This document shows, one piece after another, positions 17,742 through 26,889 of a stretch of DNA of 42,515 nucleotides. The notes under the pieces were generated by a model. It did no database searches and was not told the origin of the DNA. It was given only the letters and a program-made list of their open reading frames with translations. How positions within the stretch are numbered: the stretch's first letter is position 1; each line of letters begins with the position of its first letter. The stretch spans positions 1-42,515 of the forward strand of contig CAMEPL010000014.1 in NCBI GenBank assembly GCA_945931665.1, written 5' to 3'. The stretch is from an uncultured Clostridium sp. GTDB lineage: Bacteria; Bacillota; Clostridia; Peptostreptococcales; Peptostreptococcaceae. Both the position numbers and the translations under genes were made by a program.

Positions 17742-18107
17742 TTACTCTATGATGTACTCATGATCTCTGAGTGCTTTTTTAGCATCCTCTATGTTATCTT
17801 TCTTTACTAATATATAATCCGTGTCATATGTAGATAATGTAAAAATACCAACTTTATTTTGGGCAAGTATTGTTGACACCTTAGATATTATGCCTATAAG
17901 TGAGAAATCAACTTGACCTTCTATTCTAAATGCAATCCATCCCTCATCAATATCTGTGCAATTATTTGGAAGTGATTTAGCTTCACAAACTATTGAACGT
18001 TCTTCATCTGTTTTTCCTATAAATAAAAATTCATCTTCTAAGTTGATTTGGGAAAAATCTTTTACTTTACATATTACAAATTCTTTATCAATAATTTTTA
18101 ATTTCAT
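17742..18107 (-). CDS. ACT-domain (CASTOR-like) protein
   Basis: 121 residues. The second half, DEGWIAFRIEGQVDFSLIGIISKVSTILAQNKVGIFTLSTYDTDYILVKKDNIEDA in outline, is an ACT fold of the ACT_7 type (residues about 56-115), preceded by a small N-terminal domain. Such small proteins are presumed amino-acid sensors or regulators; no enzyme domain is attached. It stands alone between two terminators, so context gives no ligand. Confidence 0.8.
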   Translation of the reverse strand: MKLKIIDKEFVICKVKDFSQINLEDEFLFIGKTDEERSIVCEAKSLPNNCTDIDEGWIAFRIEGQVDFSLIGIISKVSTILAQNKVGIFTLSTYDTDYILVKKDNIEDAKKALRDHEYIIE

Positions 18108-18141
18108 ATACCCTCCTATAAACTTTATAACTTATAATCCC

Positions 18142-18187
18142 TAAAAAAATTATCCTAATATGTATTGCTATTACTTATTAGGATAAT
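18142..18187 (-). terminator. Terminator of the siderophore-MATE operon
   Basis: ATTATCCTAATA / TATTAGGATAAT stem with a run of seven T on the minus strand, about 85 bases after the MATE stop. Confidence 0.8.
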
Positions 18188-18272
18188 CTATTATTTTTAT
18201 TATATTTTATTTTTAGATTGTAATGAAATTTTTATTCGTAAAATTTTTTGTAATGTGTAGAAAATTATATTT

Positions 18273-19631
18273 TTACGCTATTTCTTTTCGTATTTTACCA
18301 CTTTTAGTACTAGACTTTATTTCCTTGATTAAAAATACTCCAATTATTAAAGCTGATAAAATATCTGCTATAGGTTGACTCATCCATACCCCACTCATTC
18401 CCATAAATCTAGGAACTATACTTATTATAGGTATAAATAGTATAAGCTGTCTAAGTAGTGTAAGGAATATAGATTGTTTTATCTTTCCTATAGATTGGAA
18501 GTATATTGGTCCCAATATACATACTCCTAAAAGTGGTACTGTCATAAGATATATCTTCATTCCTTCTAAACAGATTTTTTCTAATACTTTATCTTTTGTA
18601 AATATATTTACAAACATATTTGGGAAAAATCTCGTAAGTAAAAATCCTGTAAATAAAAATATAAATGCAGCAAACATTCCTTGAAGTAGTATTTTCTTCG
18701 TTCTCTCGTATTCTTTTGCTCCAAAATTATAAGCTATTAAAGTCTGCATACCTTGGCTAAGCCCATATATAGGCATTAAAAACATTAAGATTATAGAAGT
18801 TATTGTAGTCATAGCTCCTATAGCTAAATCCCCACCATAACTTTGTAAAAATTTATTTGTAACAAGGTGAATAGAGCCTGTTACTACTTCCATACAAAAT
18901 GGAGTTATTGATATTGTTAAAATAGCTATTACTGCTTCTTTTTTTAATCTTATATTTCTAAGCCTAAGTTTTAAATTAGAATTACCTTTTGTAAAGTAAT
19001 AAGTTGTCCATATAAAGTTTATAAGTTGACATATAACTGTACCTATTGCTGCACCCTTTATTCCAAATCCAAAATAGAATATAAATAGTGGATCAAATAC
19101 TAAGTTTAATAAGGAACATACTATCATAATTGTTGCTGCCAGTTTTGGCCTTCCATCTGCTCTTATCGCCCCATTTAAACTGAATCCAGATAGATTTACT
19201 ACAGCTCCTAATAAAATTACACTCATATAATCTTTTGCATATGGTAGAGTTTTTGCACTAGCTCCAAATGCATATAGAATTTGGTCTATAAACACTAATC
19301 CTAATACCATAATTACAAAACCACCTAAAAGTTCTAGTGCAAATGTATTTCCAAGAAGTCTTTCAGCTTCTTCATTTTCCTTTGCTCCTAATTTTATAGA
19401 TATATTAGTACTTCCGCCGACTGATACTGCAACTCCAAACGCACCTATTAAAGTGAATAGTGGCATTGTAACTCCAAGACCAGATATGGCATATGCTCCA
19501 ACACCTTCCATAGAGCCTATAAAAGCCCTATCAACTGTATTATATAAACAAGTTACAAGCATAGCCATAATAGCTGGAATTGAGTATTTAACTAATAATT
19601 TACTTATATTGTCTTTTGCTAAATTCTCCAT
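18273..19631 (-). CDS. MATE family exporter, last gene of the siderophore operon
   Basis: 452 residues with about 12 membrane segments and the usual MATE opening (LVKYSIPAIMAMLVTCLYNTVDRAFIG). MATE proteins export organic compounds in exchange for Na+ or H+. This one starts only 8 bases after the stop of the siderophore ATPase gene, with AGGAG before its ATG, and shares the terminator at 18142-18187. It is therefore very probably part of the iron operon. That placement suggests export of an iron chelator or protection from one, but this is inference. It belongs to the same superfamily as the MATE at 23749-25149 but is not a close copy. Confidence 0.9.
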   Translation of the reverse strand: MENLAKDNISKLLVKYSIPAIMAMLVTCLYNTVDRAFIGSMEGVGAYAISGLGVTMPLFTLIGAFGVAVSVGGSTNISIKLGAKENEEAERLLGNTFALELLGGFVIMVLGLVFIDQILYAFGASAKTLPYAKDYMSVILLGAVVNLSGFSLNGAIRADGRPKLAATIMIVCSLLNLVFDPLFIFYFGFGIKGAAIGTVICQLINFIWTTYYFTKGNSNLKLRLRNIRLKKEAVIAILTISITPFCMEVVTGSIHLVTNKFLQSYGGDLAIGAMTTITSIILMFLMPIYGLSQGMQTLIAYNFGAKEYERTKKILLQGMFAAFIFLFTGFLLTRFFPNMFVNIFTKDKVLEKICLEGMKIYLMTVPLLGVCILGPIYFQSIGKIKQSIFLTLLRQLILFIPIISIVPRFMGMSGVWMSQPIADILSALIIGVFLIKEIKSSTKSGKIRKEIA

Positions 19632-19639
19632 ATTATCTC

Positions 19640-20425
19640 CTATCTAACCATATCGTACGTTATACAAACTGGTTTTTTCGTTCTAGGATCTGTAACAATT
19701 TCACTATCTATATTGAATAGTTCTCTAAGATTTTCTTTTGTCATAACTTCTTCAGCAGTTCCCTTGCAGCATATCTTACCTTTTTTAACACCTATCATAT
19801 GGTCTGCAAATCTAGCTGCATTATTAAGCTCATGTATTACCATAACTATTGTTGTATTGTATTTTTTATTTAACTCATCTAATACTTCTAGTACTTCTAA
19901 TTGATGAGCTAAGTCTAAATAAGTTGTTGGCTCGTCTAAAAGAAGAATATCAGTTTGTTGTGCTAAAGCCATCGCAATCCATGCTCTTTGTCTTTGTCCA
20001 CCAGATAAATCATCTATTTTTCTATTTCTAAATTCTGATATTCCTGTTGCTTTTAAAGCCCAGTCTACTATCTCTTTATCTTCTTGTTTATTATTTTTAA
20101 ATCCACTTTGATGTGGGAATCTTCCGTAAGCTATTAATTCTTCAACAGTTAATCCGCCTGGTGCTTGTGGACTTTGAGGTAAAACTGCCATATTTCTGGC
20201 GATTTCTTTTGAACTTTGTCCATTTATATTTTTGGAATTTATATATATATCTCCGCTTTTCGCTTTTAAAATCCTCGCTATTGTTTTAAGGATTGTAGAT
20301 TTACCACATCCATTTGCTCCGATGATTGTAGTTATCTTTCCTTTTGGTATTTCTAAATTTAAATCTTCTACTATATTTACATTGCCATAAGCAATATTTA
20401 CGTTTTTAGTTTCTATTGAATTCAT
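19640..20425 (-). CDS. Siderophore/heme ABC transporter ATPase (FecE/FhuC type)
   Basis: 261 residues. Walker A GANGCGKST (about 36-44), Q-loop LPQSPQAPGGLTVEE, signature LSGGQRQRAWIAMALAQ, Walker B ILLLDEPTTYLDL and H-loop VIHE are intact. The LPQ...TVEELIAYGRFPH line is typical of iron-chelate uptake ATPases. It energises the two permeases immediately upstream and is 32 bases from the nearer one. Confidence 0.94.
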   Translation of the reverse strand: MNSIETKNVNIAYGNVNIVEDLNLEIPKGKITTIIGANGCGKSTILKTIARILKAKSGDIYINSKNINGQSSKEIARNMAVLPQSPQAPGGLTVEELIAYGRFPHQSGFKNNKQEDKEIVDWALKATGISEFRNRKIDDLSGGQRQRAWIAMALAQQTDILLLDEPTTYLDLAHQLEVLEVLDELNKKYNTTIVMVIHELNNAARFADHMIGVKKGKICCKGTAEEVMTKENLRELFNIDSEIVTDPRTKKPVCITYDMVR

Positions 20426-20457
20426 AGTAATATTCCTCCTCTTTAATCTCTTCTTAC

Positions 20458-21468
20458 TTAATCAGCTTTTAACATTAAGTAAATGAAATAAGGCACACCA
20501 ATTACTGAAACAACTAGCCCAACTGGTATTTCAAGTGGAGCAAATATATTTCTAGCAATTGTATCTGATGCTAATAAAATAAATGCACCTACTAATGATG
20601 CAACTGGTATTAATTTTTTATGAGCTGGTCCGACTAATTTACGTGCAATATGTGGTGATATTAGCCCTAAAAATGCTATACTTCCTGCAACTGATGTAGC
20701 AACACCTGCTAAAACAACTGCCACTACTAACATTTTTCTTCTTTCTTTTTCAACATCAAGCCCAAGCCCTGTTGACATTTCATCTCCTAAATTTAATACA
20801 TCTAAATCCCTACTTTTATAAAATGCAAAAGAACCGAATAAGATTACAAATGGAGCAATTATATAAATATATTTCCAAGTTGCTCCCCATATACTTCCGT
20901 TTGTCCAAGCTACAACTCTGTTGAATTCTTGTGTTGTAAATTTTAATTGGAAAACAGTAAGTAATGCTAGAAATGCAGTATTTATTCCAATCCCGATTAA
21001 TAAAAGTCTAGATGAATTTATACCTTTATTCCAAGCTAATGAGTATATTAAAAATGCGCCAAATAATGCTCCACAAAGAGCTACAAATGGCATCGTATAT
21101 ATTGTGAAATCACTTATTCCATCGTATACATTTCCATTTAAGAAATATATATACATAACTACAAATAATGCAGCTCCTGAATTTATACCCAATATTCCAG
21201 CATCAGCTAAATCATTTTTCGTAACACCTTGTAAGATAGTACCTGCAATCGCTAAAGCTATACCTACTAAAATCGCCATAAGTATTCTCGGCAATCTAAG
21301 TCTAAATATTACTATCTCTTGATTTTTTGTTCCAAGTCCAACAAGTGTTTTAATTACGTCTGCTGGAGTTAAAGTTGAAGAACCCATATTTAAACTTATT
21401 ACAAATGTTGCAAATATAAGTCCTATTAGAACTAGTGATATAATCGCAAATTTTTTATTTTTTTTCAT
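20458..21468 (-). CDS. FecCD-family siderophore permease, second subunit
   Basis: 336 residues, about ten membrane segments. Family marks are RLPRILMAILVGIALAIAGTILQGVTKNDLADAGILGINSGAA near residues 56-100 and GLISPHIARKLVGPAHKKLIPVASL in the ATPase-coupling loop region. It pairs with the permease encoded one base upstream to form the heterodimeric channel for an Fe(III)-chelate or heme. AT-rich spacing and context point to iron. Confidence 0.93.
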   Translation of the reverse strand: MKKNKKFAIISLVLIGLIFATFVISLNMGSSTLTPADVIKTLVGLGTKNQEIVIFRLRLPRILMAILVGIALAIAGTILQGVTKNDLADAGILGINSGAALFVVMYIYFLNGNVYDGISDFTIYTMPFVALCGALFGAFLIYSLAWNKGINSSRLLLIGIGINTAFLALLTVFQLKFTTQEFNRVVAWTNGSIWGATWKYIYIIAPFVILFGSFAFYKSRDLDVLNLGDEMSTGLGLDVEKERRKMLVVAVVLAGVATSVAGSIAFLGLISPHIARKLVGPAHKKLIPVASLVGAFILLASDTIARNIFAPLEIPVGLVVSVIGVPYFIYLMLKAD

Positions 21469-21469
21469 A

Positions 21470-22480
21470 TTATTTCACTTCCTTTCTAATAAGATATATA
21501 AATACTGGCACACCTAATAGTGCTGTAAGTGAACCTATTGGTGTTTCATAAGGTGGATTTATTAGTCTAGATATTACATCACTGTAGACTATTAATACAG
21601 AACCAAGCACAAATGAGCATGGTATTATGTATTTAAAATCAACACCTACTAATTTTTTCACTATTTGAGGTATTATAAGACCAACAAATATTATATTTCC
21701 TGCTACAGAAACAGACGCCCCTGTAAGTAAAATTACTATTACAATCGCTATAAATCTTGTACGGTTTGTGTTTTCACCAAGACCTATTGCAACATCTTCT
21801 CCTAAACTAAGTATTGTTATTCTTTTTGATATAATCATTGCACTTATCATACCGATTATACCAACGATAAATAAAAGTTTTACACCTTCCCAATTAACGC
21901 CTATAAATCCACCGTTAATCCAAAAACTTAGTTGTTGAGATAAGTTAAAATACATTGCTGCTCCAGTAGCAAGCGAGATTAATAATGTTCCAAGAGCAGT
22001 TCCAGCTAATGTAAGTTTTACTGGATCAGTTTTTCCCATCGATCTTGAACTTATAAAATGAACAAATAATCCACTTATACTAGCACCGATAAATGCAAAT
22101 ATCATAAGTGAGAATCCACTTATAACAATATTAGAACTTACTTGTTGTAAAACTAATGCTATAGCTACCATAAATGTTGCTCCTTGAGTTATACCTATAA
22201 CTGATGGTTCGGCGATAGGATTTCTAGTAATCCCCTGCATAATTGCTCCTGATACTGCTAAAAACCCACCAACTAAAACACCTGCAAGGGCTCTTGGTAT
22301 TCTAACATCTCTTATAATTTTTGAATTTATATCGTTTCCATTTCCAAATAAACTATTTATCATAGTTGAAAAATCTATATCTTTTGCCCCTATTGACACT
22401 GATAAAAATATTCCTAGAGACAATAACAATAATCCACAAATAATTAAAATATATGAATTTCTTCTATTTGAATTAGTCAA
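21470..22480 (-). CDS. FecCD-family siderophore permease, first subunit
   Basis: 336 residues from the TTG at 22480, placed by AAAGGAGGG seven bases upstream; the frame is open for 29 further codons upstream but that part covers the intercistronic hairpin. About ten membrane segments, with RIPRALAGVLVGGFLAVSGAIMQG and GNIIFVGLIIPQIVKKLVG marking the FecCD family. Its stop is one base from the next permease start, so the pair is translationally coupled. Confidence 0.92.
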   Translation of the reverse strand: MTNSNRRNSYILIICGLLLLSLGIFLSVSIGAKDIDFSTMINSLFGNGNDINSKIIRDVRIPRALAGVLVGGFLAVSGAIMQGITRNPIAEPSVIGITQGATFMVAIALVLQQVSSNIVISGFSLMIFAFIGASISGLFVHFISSRSMGKTDPVKLTLAGTALGTLLISLATGAAMYFNLSQQLSFWINGGFIGVNWEGVKLLFIVGIIGMISAMIISKRITILSLGEDVAIGLGENTNRTRFIAIVIVILLTGASVSVAGNIIFVGLIIPQIVKKLVGVDFKYIIPCSFVLGSVLIVYSDVISRLINPPYETPIGSLTALLGVPVFIYLIRKEVK

Positions 22481-22528
22481 ATTCAACCCTCCTTTTTTTG
22501 AATTTTCTAATTTATATCTTAAAATCAA

Positions 22529-22561
22529 ATTAGGTGAATAAATATAATTTATCCACCTAAT
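22529..22561 (-). terminator. Intercistronic hairpin between binding protein and permease genes
   Basis: ATTAGGTG...CACCTAAT stem of about 14 bp, 32 bases after the lipoprotein stop, with a moderately T-rich tail on the minus strand. It probably acts as a partial terminator or mRNA stabiliser that gives more binding protein than membrane components, a common design in uptake operons. Confidence 0.55.
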
Positions 22562-22592
22562 CTTCAATCATTTCTTATTTACTAATGCACTA

Positions 22593-23525
22593 CTACATTA
22601 AAGCATTTTTTACTTCATCTAATAATAATTGTCTTCCCATTGGGTTATAAGCTTGTGAGAAGAATGGACTTGCATCTAAGAATACATAGTTTCCATCTTT
22701 TACAGCTCTTATTTCATTAAATACGCTATTTTTATCTAAATCTTGTTTGTCAGATTCCATACCTATTACTATTATGTTATCTGCGTCTATTTCTGAAAGT
22801 CCTTCTATACTAACTGTTGGAAGTGTTATACTATCTTGTTCTGGCATATTTTCTGGTTGTTTAAGACCCATGTCGTCTTTTAAAATAGTTCCCATTCCAC
22901 CTTCAGAGAATATCATAAATTGTCCAGAAGATGCTAAAGCTACTACATAAGATTCATCACCTTTTACTTCCTTTATTTCATCTCCTATTTTTTTAGCTTC
23001 TGCATAATAATCATCTAACCAAGCTTGTGCTTCGTCTTCTTTATCAAATAATGCAGCTACTTGTTTTAAGTTTGCTTCCCAGTCATTTGAGCAATCTTTA
23101 AGCATTACAACTGGCGCTATTTCTTTTAATTCGTCGTATATTTTTTCTTGTCTTGGCGCCATTATTATTAAGTCTGGGTTAGCTTCTATTATAGCTTCTA
23201 TATCCATAGTATCCATCATTGAATGTCCAACTACTTTTGTATCTTTAAAAATTTCTTTCATGTATGATGGTACGTTTTCTGTATCATAAGAATCTACGTT
23301 AGCAGTTGCTACTGGAACGTATCCTAATATAGCTAATTCTTCACTACTTCCTGATATATCAACTATACGTTGTGGATTTGCAGGTATTTCTACATCTCCT
23401 TTTTCAGTTTTTACAACTCTTGTTTCAGCTTTATCTGCTGATTCGTTGTTATTTGAACAACCTGTTAACACTGATAATGATAGTATCGCTACTAACATTA
23501 ACGCTAATGATTTTATCTTTCTCAT
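22593..23525 (-). CDS. Iron-siderophore binding lipoprotein (FepB/CeuE type)
   Basis: 310 residues. A lipoprotein signal (MRKIKSLALMLVAILSLSVLTGC in outline) has lipobox LTGC with Cys23 as the lipidated residue. The mature part has the PF01497-type periplasmic-binding fold: NPQRIVDISGSSEELAILGY near 50-70, ANPDLIIMAPRQEKIYDELKEIAPVVML, and a C-terminal NYVFLDASPFFSQAYNPMGRQLLLDEV. The sequence recalls catecholate-type receptors, but the ligand is not certain. First gene of the operon, behind a promoter and a Fur-like box. Confidence 0.92.
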   Translation of the reverse strand: MRKIKSLALMLVAILSLSVLTGCSNNNESADKAETRVVKTEKGDVEIPANPQRIVDISGSSEELAILGYVPVATANVDSYDTENVPSYMKEIFKDTKVVGHSMMDTMDIEAIIEANPDLIIMAPRQEKIYDELKEIAPVVMLKDCSNDWEANLKQVAALFDKEDEAQAWLDDYYAEAKKIGDEIKEVKGDESYVVALASSGQFMIFSEGGMGTILKDDMGLKQPENMPEQDSITLPTVSIEGLSEIDADNIIVIGMESDKQDLDKNSVFNEIRAVKDGNYVFLDASPFFSQAYNPMGRQLLLDEVKNALM

Positions 23526-23566
23526 TTTTACCTCCGTGATGATTGAAATTAGTGATTATTTAATAT

Positions 23567-23581
23567 TAGTAATGATTATCA
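23567..23581 (-). promoter_or_regulatory. Fur box
   Basis: TAGTAATGATTATCA matches the 7-1-7 Fur consensus TGATAATnATTATCA at 12 of 14 defined positions. It lies directly downstream of the operon promoter, overlapping the first transcribed bases, where bound Fe-Fur would block transcription. Supports iron repression of the whole 18273-23525 operon. Confidence 0.75.
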
Positions 23582-23592
23582 CTTCCTATAGA

Positions 23593-23645
23593 TAAATTAT
23601 ATCAAAAATTTCTAATAATTCAATAGGAATTTTTGATATAATTTA
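23593..23645. repeat. Perfect 18-bp inverted repeat around the siderophore promoter
   Basis: Left arm 23593-23610 and right arm 23628-23645 are exact complements with a 17-base loop. Each arm holds a TATAAT, one per strand. The minus one is the operon -10; the plus one has no good -35. Confidence 0.8.
23596..23623 (-). promoter_or_regulatory. Promoter of the siderophore operon
   Basis: Minus-strand TTGAAT (23618-23623), 16-base spacer, TATAAT (23596-23601); start expected near 23589, just before the Fur box. Confidence 0.65.
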
Positions 23646-23670
23646 CATAAATAATAATTGTATATAAATA

Positions 23671-23718
23671 AAAAACTCAAGGTAATCATATTTTTTTTAT
23701 AATTACCTTGAGTTTTTT
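23671..23718 (-). terminator. Terminator of the second MATE gene
   Basis: AAAAACTCAAGGTAAT / ATTACCTTGAGTTTTT stem with T-runs on both strands, 30 bases past the stop at 23749. Confidence 0.85.
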
Positions 23719-23748
23719 CTCTTATTTATATTTACATTTTAATTTATA

Positions 23749-25149
23749 TTAAGAACATAAATTCTTATTTATATCTGAATTATTGTTATTATTATTTATT
23801 TTATAAAGTTTCTTTCCTTTATGTAAACCAACAAATATTAAAAGTAATATAATACCTTTAAAAATACTACTTATACTTATACTCCACCAAATTCCATTAA
23901 TACCAAATATTTGGGGCTTACTAAGTAAAATAGCCATTGGTATTCTAGCTAAATTTAAAACTATACTTGTCACAGAAGGTATATATGTCCTTCCTAGTCC
24001 TTTAAGCACTCCTGTAATTGTTATTTCAATACACATAAATAATTGAGAATAACCAAGTATTTTTAAATAATCTATTCCTTTTATTATTGCATCTTGTTCA
24101 TTTATAAATGCTCTAAATATAATTTCACCAAAGAATACAAGAACTAATGTAGTTATGCTACCCCAAATTAAGGCTCCTATTAATCCTATCTTACTTCCTT
24201 TATTTATTCTATCAAACTTATATGCTCCATAATTTTGTCCAGTAAAAGTAGATAATGCTGATGCAAATCCCTCAGCACTCATCCAAGATATTGATTCTAT
24301 TTGTGAACCTACCTTTTGGACAGCTACTGCTACTGGACCAAAAGACGCTACAATTACTCCCATTGCCATAGATATAAGTGTGAATAATGCATTTTGAATA
24401 GCAACTGGAAAACCTAGCTTGTATAATATTTTAAAGTATTTCAATTCTATATTTCTAAAATATTTAACTTTAAAATATTCTATTTTATTTTTTATTATAT
24501 ATCCTACAAATACACAACTAACTATTATTTGTGCAGTTATTGTAGCAATACCCGCACCATTTGTTCCTAAGGCTGGAATAGGTCCAAATCCGAAAATTAA
24601 CAATGGATCTAAAATAATATTAGCTATAAGTCCTATTGTATTAATTCTAAATGGTATGCTGCTATTTCCAAGTCCTATAAAAATCGATGTAAATACAGGA
24701 TTTATAAAATAAAAAATCATACCTATAGCAAGTATAACTAAATACTGTCTAGACATTGTTATTACTTCAGTATCTCCTAAGTTAAAAATATCTATTAATT
24801 GCTTGTTAAATAAAATCAATATTAAGGTATAAGTCATTGATAAAAATACATTTAACTCTATAGATGATTTTATATAAGATTTAACTTCTTTTATATTTTT
24901 TTCACCCATGCTTTGAGCTACTTTAACTTCGCCTCCAATTTTTGAAAATATAACAAAGGCCATAGCAAGCCAAGGATAAAACCCAGCTGTTCCAACTGCT
25001 GCTACTGAATTACTGCCATTTTTACCAACCCACATCATATCTATTAAATTGTATGCAATTTGAATAAATGATGTAGCCATAATAGGGATAGCTATCTTTA
25101 CTAGCTTTTCTACTATCCCACCTTGCGTCAAATCTATCTTTTTTTCCAT
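23749..25149 (-). CDS. MATE family multidrug/metabolite exporter
   Basis: 466 residues with about 12 membrane segments. The opening (LVKIAIPIMATSFIQIAYNLIDMMWVGKNG) is typical of the NorM/DinF-type MATE superfamily, which exports cationic or organic compounds against Na+ or H+. The C-terminus is an Asn-rich tail (YKINNNNNNSDINKN). It starts 24 bases after the stop of the small membrane protein at 25174-25398 and probably shares its promoter. A terminator separates it from the iron operon, so the two MATE genes are under different control. Confidence 0.9.
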   Translation of the reverse strand: MEKKIDLTQGGIVEKLVKIAIPIMATSFIQIAYNLIDMMWVGKNGSNSVAAVGTAGFYPWLAMAFVIFSKIGGEVKVAQSMGEKNIKEVKSYIKSSIELNVFLSMTYTLILILFNKQLIDIFNLGDTEVITMSRQYLVILAIGMIFYFINPVFTSIFIGLGNSSIPFRINTIGLIANIILDPLLIFGFGPIPALGTNGAGIATITAQIIVSCVFVGYIIKNKIEYFKVKYFRNIELKYFKILYKLGFPVAIQNALFTLISMAMGVIVASFGPVAVAVQKVGSQIESISWMSAEGFASALSTFTGQNYGAYKFDRINKGSKIGLIGALIWGSITTLVLVFFGEIIFRAFINEQDAIIKGIDYLKILGYSQLFMCIEITITGVLKGLGRTYIPSVTSIVLNLARIPMAILLSKPQIFGINGIWWSISISSIFKGIILLLIFVGLHKGKKLYKINNNNNNSDINKNLCS

Positions 25150-25173
25150 TTTTCCTCCATACTTTAAATATTT

Positions 25174-25398
25174 CTACAATCCAAATGCTTTTAAATCTAA
25201 TCTACTTCCAAATACAACAACTAATATAACGCCAATTATAAATCCTACAAGTATCATCATTTTTACATAATTATTAACTTTAACCTTATTTCTAATTTGG
25301 TACATAATCATAAAACCGAAACTTATTATACTTATAAAAATAGCCATTGCCCCTAAAGTAAGTAGAAACCCTGTTATTAATAAATTACTTGTATCCAT
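25174..25398 (-). CDS. Small two-TM membrane protein of unknown function
   Basis: 74 residues with two hydrophobic segments (about 7-33 and 46-63) and a short basic loop (YQIRNKVKVNNYVK) likely facing the cytoplasm. A strong AGGAGGTG precedes the ATG. It is the first gene of a two-gene unit with the MATE exporter. It could be an accessory subunit, but no family is recognised. Confidence 0.75.
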   Translation of the reverse strand: MDTSNLLITGFLLTLGAMAIFISIISFGFMIMYQIRNKVKVNNYVKMMILVGFIIGVILVVVFGSRLDLKAFGL

Positions 25399-25451
25399 AT
25401 TTTATCACCTCCTAATAACTATAAAATTTTAATTACTATTTTATCATAGGT

Positions 25452-25480
25452 TTTATATATTATGATTAATTTTAAGACAA
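25452..25480 (-). promoter_or_regulatory. Promoter of the small membrane protein-MATE unit
   Basis: Minus-strand TTGTCT (25475-25480), 17-base spacer, TATAAA (25452-25457). Confidence 0.5.
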
Positions 25481-25554
25481 ACTAGCTAATATAGTTGTAA
25501 AAATAAGCAATATTTATATATAAATATTATTTTTTTTAAATATAATTAAATTAA

Positions 25555-25582
25555 ACGAAACAATATATTGTTTTCGTATAAT
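25555..25582 (+). promoter_or_regulatory. Inverted repeat and -10 before dpaL
   Basis: ACGAAA and TTTCGT flank CAATATATTGT at 25555-25577, an almost perfect inverted repeat that ends on a perfect TATAAT (25577-25582). No good -35 is present at the right distance, so the repeat occupies the -35 region as an activator or repressor site would. A separate AT palindrome lies at 25509-25528. Confidence 0.45.
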
Positions 25583-25618
25583 TTAATTTCTAATTTTTAA
25601 AATACAAGGAGAGATATC

Positions 25619-26848
25619 ATGATAAAATACGAAGAACATTTTGGAATAAATATAATTTCTACTAAACTAAATAGTTCAAATAAAATCGATTTTTTAACTA
25701 AAAGTATTGTAGATGATGTTGAAAAATTCCATACATCTATTGATAAATATAAAAAAACGCCTCTTGTTAAGTTAGATAATTTAGCATCAAAATTAGGCGT
25801 AAAAAGTATATTTGTAAAAGATGAATCTTATAGATATGGACTTAATGCATTTAAAGCTCTTGGTGGACTATATGCCATATTTAGAGTAGTATGCAATAAA
25901 TTAAACTTAGACCATACTTCTACAACTTTTGAAGATTTACAAAAAGCAGACATTAAAGAAAAATTAAAAGATATAGTATTTGTAACTGCTACTGATGGGA
26001 ACCATGGTAAAGGGGTTGCATGGGCTGCAAATAAACTTGGTTGTAAATCTGTTGTATTTATGCCTAAAGGTAGTGTTGTTGCAAGAGCAAAAGCAATCGA
26101 AAGTATTGGTAATTCTAAAGTTACAATCACTGATTTAAATTACGATGATACAGTTAGAAAAGCGGCCTCTTTGGCAGCTGAAAAAGGTTGGTACATAATT
26201 CAAGATACTGCTTGGGAAGGCTATGAAGAAATCCCAAACTTTATAAGCCAAGGCTATACTATAATGGCAAAAGAAGCACTCGATGAATTAAACAAGCTTG
26301 GAATAGATAAGCCTACTCATTTATTCTTACAAGCTGGTGTCGGTTCTATGGCTGGAAGCGTACTTGGATATATGGTAAACAGATTTGATAAAAAACCCCC
26401 AATAACTACTATTGTTGAACCTGCTACTGTAGCTTGTATATATAAATCTGCAAAAGCTAATGACTCAAAACCACATGCAGTAACTGGAGAACTTCACACA
26501 ATAATGGCTGGTCTTAACTGTGGTGAACCAAATGTAACTACATGGCCTATATTAAGAGATTATGCTAGCTTCTATGCTTCTTGCCCTGATTATGTAACAG
26601 CTAGAGGCATGAGAATCTTAGCAAGCCCAATAAAAGACGATAAAAAAATTATATCTGGTGAATCTGGTGCAGTAGGCCTTGGTCTTTTATCTATGCTTAT
26701 GGAAAAAGATGAATTTGAAGATATAAGACGTGATATGGGATTAGATAAAGATTCAGTTGTTTTAATATTTAGTACAGAAGGCAATACTGATCCTAAAGGA
26801 TATGATGAAATAGTATATGATGGAAGAAATTTTAGCCCTTTTGTTTAA
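25619..26848 (+). CDS. dpaL: Diaminopropionate ammonia-lyase
   Basis: 409 residues. This PLP enzyme of fold type II converts D- or L-2,3-diaminopropionate to pyruvate and two ammonia. The PLP lysine is Lys79 in RYGLNAFKALGG, the line that separates this family from other threonine-deaminase relatives. The substrate loop ATDGNHGKGVAWAANKLG and a C-terminal STEGNTDP phosphate-binding segment also fit. Length is as in E. coli YgeX. The ATG has AAGGAGAG upstream. It is followed after 41 bases by a D-aminoacyl-tRNA-deacylase-like gene with its own AGGAGG, probably in the same transcript. Confidence 0.93.
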   Translation: MIKYEEHFGINIISTKLNSSNKIDFLTKSIVDDVEKFHTSIDKYKKTPLVKLDNLASKLGVKSIFVKDESYRYGLNAFKALGGLYAIFRVVCNKLNLDHTSTTFEDLQKADIKEKLKDIVFVTATDGNHGKGVAWAANKLGCKSVVFMPKGSVVARAKAIESIGNSKVTITDLNYDDTVRKAASLAAEKGWYIIQDTAWEGYEEIPNFISQGYTIMAKEALDELNKLGIDKPTHLFLQAGVGSMAGSVLGYMVNRFDKKPPITTIVEPATVACIYKSAKANDSKPHAVTGELHTIMAGLNCGEPNVTTWPILRDYASFYASCPDYVTARGMRILASPIKDDKKIISGESGAVGLGLLSMLMEKDEFEDIRRDMGLDKDSVVLIFSTEGNTDPKGYDEIVYDGRNFSPFV

Positions 26849-26889
26849 AATAAATTATAAAATATATTCTTTATTTAGGAGGAAAACTT

